The notes below the pieces were generated by a model, which was not told the origin of the DNA, did no database searches, and was given only the letters and a program-made list of their open reading frames with translations. A stretch of DNA of 12,206 nucleotides, taken from an uncultured Planctomycetaceae bacterium (GTDB taxonomy: Bacteria > Planctomycetota > Planctomycetia > Pirellulales > Pirellulaceae). Positions 8,332 to 12,206 of this stretch are shown piece by piece. The stretch's first letter is position 1. Every line of letters starts with the position of its first letter. The stretch covers positions 1 through 12,206 of the forward strand of contig CAIXSC010000428.1 of assembly GCA_903921945.1 (NCBI GenBank), read 5' to 3'. Made by a program: the position numbers and the translations under genes.

Positions 8332-8402
8332 CTGGCCCTCTAGGATTTGAACCTAGACTAATTGATCCAGAGTCAATCGTGCTACCGTTACACCAAGGGC
8401 CA
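8332..8402 (-). tRNA. tRNA-Gln (anticodon CTG)
   Basis: The minus strand folds into a full 71-base cloverleaf. The acceptor stem is TGGCCCT/AGGGCCA (7 perfect pairs). The D arm is GTGT/GCAC with one G-T pair around AACGGTA, and the anticodon stem is ATTGA/TCAAT around loop CTCTGGA. A 4-base variable loop follows, and the T stem is CTAGG/CCTAG around TTCAAAT. T33 precedes anticodon CTG (plus-strand CAG at 8368-8370), which reads the Gln codon CAG. The discriminator base is G, usual for tRNA-Gln. The next bases are CTT, so the 3' CCA is not encoded and must be added by nucleotidyltransferase. No integrase or repeated tRNA tail is nearby. Confidence 0.95.
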
Positions 8403-8695
8403 AGTGCGACACGGGGATATCAAGATAACCCTCTTGGTCACTTCGGAGAGGATAAGCTATTCGGCCAGCCCGCGATGGTCAAGGGGAACGACATCGACAG
8501 CCGTGCGGGAGTGACCGAATCACCGCATCGGCACAGACGCCATCGGAACAGCGACCGACGCCCCATCGGCGGACCCGCAACAGGGCTCGTCGCCGAAACG
8601 CCATGCGGGGCACCGGGCCCGCGGCGGTCCGAAGTACCTACTCGAGACCTGTGGCGATGGTTCGGCTGCACTGGCCGAATTGAGTCTCGTGATGG
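8403..8695. other. Intergenic region between tRNA-Gln and the glycosyltransferase gene
   Basis: This 293-base stretch holds no credible gene; the short open frames have arginine-rich, low-information translations. AAGATA at 8422-8427 (TATCTT on the minus strand) could be the -10 box for the tRNA, but I see no good -35 box at the right distance. A weak hairpin, TGCGG 8504-8508 with CCGCA 8523-8527, lies near the middle. Confidence 0.4.
8643..8689 (-). terminator. Nested inverted repeats after the glycosyltransferase stop codon
   Basis: An inner perfect stem, TTCGGC (8661-8666) with GCCGAA (8674-8679) and a 7-base loop, lies inside an outer CGAGAC (8643-8648) and GTCTCG (8684-8689). The element starts 7 bases past the minus-strand stop codon at 8696-8698. 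There is no T tract, so it is at best a transcript-end hairpin; chance pairing is possible. Confidence 0.35.
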
Positions 8696-9772
8696 CTACG
8701 CTGCGCGACGGGGAACAACATCGCTCGAAGAGCCCTGACCGACCGATCCGGACTCGCTACGCGTCTCCACTTGCGGTTCCAGCGACTTGGCCACCTCAAT
8801 CGGACGTGGCCGTCGAGTTGCTGTCCACTCGGCCAATTCACGACGGAATTCCCGATGTCGCGGCCGCTCCGACCAAGCAGCCATGCGTCCCGCGACTTGT
8901 GCGAGCGACGGCCGAGCGGTTCCTCCGGTTAACCACGAAGCGACCAGACCAGCGCCCCGAGCCACCATCGGCGCCAAACCATCGATCCGCGACGAATGCC
9001 GAAGATACACTCGCTCGCCACAACGACCGGCCGCGAAACGCTCCGAGAACGTGGCCGCATCACGCAGCGGCGATTCCACCCAAGTCGATTCCGCCGGCCC
9101 CAGGATCACCGAGTCGGCGGATTCCACGCAGCGAAAGCCCGCATCCGCGAATGACAACGCCAAATCGACATCGGCCCACTCGAGCCCCAACGAGGTTTCC
9201 CAGCCGCCAATCTCCGCCAGCGGCGCGGTGCGATAAAAACCAGCCTGAAGGGTTGGCCCCAGCACTTGCTCGCCCGTTCCCCGCCCGTCGACCCGCGATT
9301 TCCTGAGGGATTGCTCGTGAAGCCTGGCTCCAGCCCGTTCCACGTCAATCCCCGCCCCAACCACCGCGCGGCCACCGCGTCGATCGAACGCAACCCCCCG
9401 AGCGACCAACCGACGGCTGTTCGCGGCCTCGACCAGCCACGGACTTACCGCCACCACGTCGTCGCCACCGCCAAAGGCCGCCAAAGCCCGGTCCGCCCAA
9501 CCTTCCGTGACTTCCAATCCCGGTTGCAGAATGTGTAGAAACTCGCCGCGTACATATGGCAACGAGGCGTCCAGCATCTCCAGCAGCGGCACTCCTACCG
9601 GCGTCTCCAACAACTGCACCTCGTCCATGACTTCCCAAGGGTCGTCATAGGATTCGGGATGCACTACCAACACGTCACAGTCGGCCGGCCGATTTTGCAG
9701 CACGGACGCCAGCGTGTTCTCAAACAGGGGCACCGGCCCCGACAATGGGACGAGAATTGAGAGCCTTGGCAC
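8696..9772 (-). CDS. GT2-like glycosyltransferase family protein, DXD motif not evident
   Basis: About 358 residues with a GT-A-like layout. Numbered from the upstream GTG at 9778, these are: first strand RLSILVPL (5-12), FENTLASVLQNRP (19-31), second strand DVLVVH (35-40), a region aligned with the nucleotide-sugar site (FLHILQPGLEV, 80-90), and LEWADVDLALSFADAGF (199-215), which matches the late W-x-D-x-D element of GT2 enzymes. Where GT2 enzymes carry the metal-binding DXD, this protein has ILQPG, so activity or metal use may differ. No membrane span is visible, so it is probably cytosolic. The C-terminal 35 residues are polar and likely disordered. The GTG at 9772 is chosen because AAGGA (9781-9785) lies 8 bases before it; the in-frame GTG at 9778 is only 2 bases from that site. 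Acceptor and sugar are unknown; surface glycan assembly is the usual role of the family. Confidence 0.8.
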   Translation of the reverse strand: MPRLSILVPLSGPVPLFENTLASVLQNRPADCDVLVVHPESYDDPWEVMDEVQLLETPVGVPLLEMLDASLPYVRGEFLHILQPGLEVTEGWADRALAAFGGGDDVVAVSPWLVEAANSRRLVARGVAFDRRGGRAVVGAGIDVERAGARLHEQSLRKSRVDGRGTGEQVLGPTLQAGFYRTAPLAEIGGWETSLGLEWADVDLALSFADAGFRCVESADSVILGPAESTWVESPLRDAATFSERFAAGRCGERVYLRHSSRIDGLAPMVARGAGLVASWLTGGTARPSLAQVAGRMAAWSERPRHREFRRELAEWTATRRPRPIEVAKSLEPQVETRSESGSVGQGSSSDVVPRRAA

Positions 9773-9806
9773 GGTCACCTTCCTTAACGCCTAAGTAGAC
9801 CTGCCG

Positions 9807-9834
9807 ATTGTTTTCGTCCAATTCAGCGTGCCAA
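9807..9834 (-). promoter_or_regulatory. Candidate sigma-70-type promoter for the glycosyltransferase gene
   Basis: On the minus strand TTGGCA (plus-strand 9829-9834) is followed after 16 bases by AACAAT (plus-strand 9807-9812), matching five and four of six consensus bases. Transcription would start near 9800, about 25 bases before the GTG start. Planctomycete promoters are poorly defined, so this is tentative. Confidence 0.3.
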
Positions 9835-9978
9835 GTTTATCCAGAATGCCAGGAAATCGAGCCTCTCAGCCGCCCTGAAATCGGTACGAGAGCTGGCAGA
9901 GCCGGTAACGCTTCGAGCCCGCACCGTGACTCGCGGGAAGGTGGACGGCCACTCGTTGCCTGCCTAATCCGACAGACG

Positions 9979-11850
9979 TTACTTTTCTTGGCTGGTTTTC
10001 TTCTCGGCGCCGCCCTTGGGCCGCTGCCGAACCTTGAGCCGATCGGGGGGAAATTTTTCCGCGGCCTCGTCCAGCATTTCCTCTTCGAGTCGGAATTCCT
10101 GGAGGATGAACATGTTGGCTTCGCTGCTGAGCATCTCGGCGTGACGATACATCGCCATGCCGATCTGCCGATTCTCGTCGGGGTCGCCCTTTTGATCCAT
10201 CAATAGGAACGCGGCGACGTAGAAACGTCCAAATCCATCGGAATCCCCCATGCTTAACAACGCCAAGGCAACCGCCGCTTTCGGCGGCAGTTCGAGCAGC
10301 GGGGCCATCCACGGCTCGCCATTCAAGGTGAATTCGGCGCCTGATCCCTCGTCGGCGATGCCGAAGACCTCTCCCAAAAACTCGAGTTCTTGAGATTCCG
10401 GCGGTTCACTCTCCGGCAAGCTACCGTTTTCGGTCTGAACTTCTTCCTTCTGGCCAGCCCCCATATCCGGCTTGTTGTTTACGCCCTTGGTCTCGGTGCC
10501 TTTCTTGTCGCCGCCTGTGTTGTCGCCGCCTTTGTTGTCGCCGCCTTTGTTGTCGCCGCCTTTGTTGTTTCCGCTCTTTTTGTCACCACCCTTGTTATCG
10601 CCGCCTGGTTGAAGCCGACCGCGGACGCGCGTCACACCATTCCGCACACTCTTCCAAAACTCGCCGATAAACCGACTTATTGCTTCCAATTGCTCCTTTT
10701 CTTCCCGGAGCGATGGTTCGCGGTTGAGACCTCCCAGTCCGCCAAGAGCGGCCTGGGCCTTGTTGGCATCACGCGCGATCAACAATTGACGGGCCATCTC
10801 GAACTGGGCCCGAATCCGCTCCGTCCGTTTGTCATCGCTAGACGCTGTCGCGGGAGGAACTGCCCCTGGAGCGGATTCGCTGCCCGGCACACCACCTGGA
10901 GAACCGCCGGACTTCGCGGCGTTCGTTCCCGGAACGCCAGATCCCGTTTCAGCGGATTGGCCATCGCTCAGCGCGGGAACATTGGGGTCCGGTTTCGGAC
11001 TCTTCGGCCCCTTGCCACTTGCCGCCTTGCCAGACTCAGCAACGACAGGCACCTTCGAGTCGCCTGGTCCCTGAATTTTCGCCGGATCGCCCCCCGCACT
11101 CGCGTTGCCCGCTTGCCCGCCGCCAGCGGACTTGCCAAACGCACCGGTTCCAAAGGCGCCGGCCACTTCATTTGGGCTCCCCGTACTACCAATCGTGGCT
11201 TTTCCAGCCGACTGCCCCGCATTGGGATTATCCTTCGGCTTGCGGAAAATCAACACGAGCAACAGTACGATCAAGAAGACCGCCACCACCCCAAGTCCGC
11301 CAAACAGCAGCAAGATCGCCACGATCGGCTGTTGGGCACGCTTGGGCTGCTTCTTGACACGCGACCGGTCACGACGCTCCGTGGCTGGTCGAGAGAAGTC
11401 CAACACGGGTTCACTGGCACTGTCCGACCACGACGGTTCGCTCGCCGCGCTCTCGCTCTCCTGCGCGCTCGAATAGTCCTCGGAGGCCTGCGAATCGTCT
11501 GACGCCACCCCCGAATCGCCCTCGACGCTCCCTGCCAGTCCCGGCGCTGCCCCGTCGACCTCGCCTCGCATCTGCCGACTTAAAGCCTCGTCGTAGGCCG
11601 CTCGCTTCGAACGCGACATCAAACAGACTTTGGCCGCCGCCAGTTCGTTGAGCAGTTTTTGGGAAAGATCGGCATTCTTGCCGGTTTGAAAAGTGCGGAT
11701 GTACACCATCTGCCGATGCGCGGCATTCTCGATCACATCCAAATCGGATTCGAACAACGGAATCCCAAGCAACCGGTAATAATTCGGCGGCTGCTCTTCT
11801 GGCGGTATGCCAAGCCACTTGTAATAGGGGTCGAAGCTCGCCGGTGCCAT
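9979..11850 (-). CDS. Membrane protein with planctomycete J-like N-terminal module and GGDNK repeats
   Basis: This is a 623-residue protein. Residues 1-90 are the planctomycete module that opens FDPYYKWLGIPPEEQPPNYYRLLGI and ends KRAAYDEAL. It resembles a J domain in its YxxLG start and AYD end, but the HPD motif is missing (HRQM at that place), so DnaK stimulation is not expected. Residues 91-165 are acidic and Ser-rich. KKQPKRAQQP then leads into one membrane span (about 174-202) followed by FRKPK. Basic residues on both sides make topology uncertain, although a cytosolic N-terminus is the simplest reading. Residues 205-340 are Gly/Ser/Pro/Lys-rich linker, 343-410 a helical stretch, 416-450 seven pentapeptides of type GGDNK, and 485-605 a mostly helical C-terminal domain I do not recognise (FTLNGEPWMAPLLELPPKA). 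The ATG is supported by the family's usual first residues; the ribosome site is weak. In other planctomycete proteins this module is joined to kinases or other domains; its role is unknown. Confidence 0.8.
   Translation of the reverse strand: MAPASFDPYYKWLGIPPEEQPPNYYRLLGIPLFESDLDVIENAAHRQMVYIRTFQTGKNADLSQKLLNELAAAKVCLMSRSKRAAYDEALSRQMRGEVDGAAPGLAGSVEGDSGVASDDSQASEDYSSAQESESAASEPSWSDSASEPVLDFSRPATERRDRSRVKKQPKRAQQPIVAILLLFGGLGVVAVFLIVLLLVLIFRKPKDNPNAGQSAGKATIGSTGSPNEVAGAFGTGAFGKSAGGGQAGNASAGGDPAKIQGPGDSKVPVVAESGKAASGKGPKSPKPDPNVPALSDGQSAETGSGVPGTNAAKSGGSPGGVPGSESAPGAVPPATASSDDKRTERIRAQFEMARQLLIARDANKAQAALGGLGGLNREPSLREEKEQLEAISRFIGEFWKSVRNGVTRVRGRLQPGGDNKGGDKKSGNNKGGDNKGGDNKGGDNTGGDKKGTETKGVNNKPDMGAGQKEEVQTENGSLPESEPPESQELEFLGEVFGIADEGSGAEFTLNGEPWMAPLLELPPKAAVALALLSMGDSDGFGRFYVAAFLLMDQKGDPDENRQIGMAMYRHAEMLSSEANMFILQEFRLEEEMLDEAAEKFPPDRLKVRQRPKGGAEKKTSQEK
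10501..10605 (-). repeat. 15-base coding tandem repeat, seven units (GGDNK)
   Basis: Seven in-frame 15-base units encode GGDNK, GGDKK, SGNNK, GGDNK, GGDNK, GGDNT and GGDKK (residues 416-450). On the plus strand the units at 10531-10545 and 10546-10560 are identical (TTTGTTGTCGCCGCC) and those at 10501 and 10516 differ by one or two bases, while the units at 10561, 10576 and 10591 have drifted. Near-identity at DNA level in only part of the array points to recent duplication by slippage, always in multiples of five codons, so the reading frame is kept. Confidence 0.9.
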
Positions 11851-12073
11851 GCGCGTCTCGAATCACAACGGTTGAAGGGATGGCGGCAGGCTAGCCAAAC
11901 CAACGTGACCCGCCCCGTTCCGTCCAGTGCCGAATCATCCCGATGTCGTCGCCTCAGATGATAACCGATCGACAGGCGATCTGTCCGCGCTGTCAACGAA
12001 CATTCGCGCCAAACCGAATCGCCAAATGAAAACCAAGCCACCGCCTACCCAGTCGGCGCCAGGGAAAACCCGC
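11851..12073. other. Intergenic leader of the J-like membrane protein gene
   Basis: No gene is supported in this stretch. It contains an 8-base palindrome GGCTAGCC (11889-11896). I found no convincing -35/-10 pair for the minus-strand gene starting at 11850. Open frames crossing it on the minus strand are continuations of frames held open by the adjacent 7-base array. Confidence 0.4.
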
Positions 12074-12206
12074 AGCCACCAGCAAGCAGCCACCAGCAAG
12101 CAGCCACCAGCCACCAGCAAGCAGCAACCAGCAACCAGCAACCAGCAACCAGCAACCAGCAACCAGCAACCAGCAACCAGCAACCAGCAACCAGCAACCA
12201 GCAACC
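12074..12206. repeat. 7-base tandem array (AGCAACC), 19 units, running off the window
   Basis: The array is exactly 133 bases, 19 units of 7. The left seven units are, in order, AGCCACC, AGCAAGC, AGCCACC, AGCAAGC, AGCCACC, AGCCACC, AGCAAGC. From 12123 to the window end there are 12 perfect AGCAACC units. The boundary with unique DNA is sharp at 12073/12074, and the other end lies outside the window. Since 7 is not a multiple of 3, the minus strand has three frames all translating to the same LLVAGCW-type peptide; these are not genes. Short arrays of this sort expand by slippage. A regulatory or structural role is unproven. Confidence 0.95.

Noticed and set aside
8332..8402. tRNA-Gln as the attachment site of an integrated element
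   Set aside because: No integrase gene and no second copy of the tRNA 3' end is visible on either side, and the flanking genes look like ordinary chromosomal genes.
8438..8671. Small minus-strand frame (77 codons) between the tRNA and the glycosyltransferase gene
   Set aside because: The composition is arginine/proline/glycine-rich as expected for random GC-rich frames, with no ribosome site or motif.
10390..11502. Long plus-strand open frame (370 codons) with a repeated hydrophobic VVAAF run
   Set aside because: It is antisense to the J-like membrane protein; the hydrophobic run is simply the reverse strand of the GGDNK repeat, and the rest is arginine-rich and without domain signs.
11935..12204. 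Minus-strand frames with repeated LLVAGCW residues
   Set aside because: They exist because the 7-base array has no stop codon in these frames; all frames give the same peptide, so there is no evidence of selection for coding.
12074..12206. CRISPR-like array
   Set aside because: The 7-base units are contiguous, with no spacers and no cas genes.

Overview
The window looks like chromosomal DNA from a member of the Planctomycetota. It is GC-rich and carries protein families that are almost diagnostic for that phylum: a large PSCyt1/DUF1549/DUF1553 cytochrome-type protein followed by a Tat-exported DUF1501 protein, a secreted protein with 3-keto-disaccharide-hydrolase-like and LamG-like parts, and a membrane protein whose N-terminus is the planctomycete J-like 'FDPYYKWLGI' module. 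The order or genus cannot be fixed from the sequence alone.

Layout: positions 1-167 are leader sequence. Two plus-strand genes follow, 168-3755 (PSCyt1/DUF1549/discoidin-like/DUF1553) and 3885-5333 (DUF1501), separated by 129 bases and probably co-transcribed. A perfect 13-bp inverted repeat (5356-5390) lies where they converge with the minus-strand block. That block, read from high to low coordinates, is: 11850-9979 (J-like module, one membrane span, Gly/Asn/Asp/Lys repeat), 9772-8696 (GT2-like glycosyltransferase), 8402-8332 (tRNA-Gln, anticodon CTG), and 8278-5435 (secreted LamG/3KDH-like protein). The right end, 12074-12206, is a 7-base tandem array that runs off the window.

How the genes may work together: three of the five proteins carry export signals. 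Two of these contain folds typical of carbohydrate binding (a discoidin/F5-8C-like insert, and LamG plus 3KDH-like jelly rolls). The third is a DUF1501 protein of the alkaline phosphatase/sulfatase-like class, the usual partner of DUF1549/DUF1553 proteins. This suggests envelope handling of polysaccharides, but substrates and reactions are not known and that reading is inference. The glycosyltransferase and the J-like membrane protein have no evident link to the export genes beyond proximity.

No phage, IS, CRISPR, toxin-antitoxin or defence system is visible. The most unusual points are the LamG-like halves of the 5435-8278 gene, which appear in swapped order with a truncated C-terminus, the structured 7-base array at the right edge, the membrane-anchored J-like protein with a slippage-prone 15-base coding repeat, and a GT2-like protein without a recognisable DXD motif.
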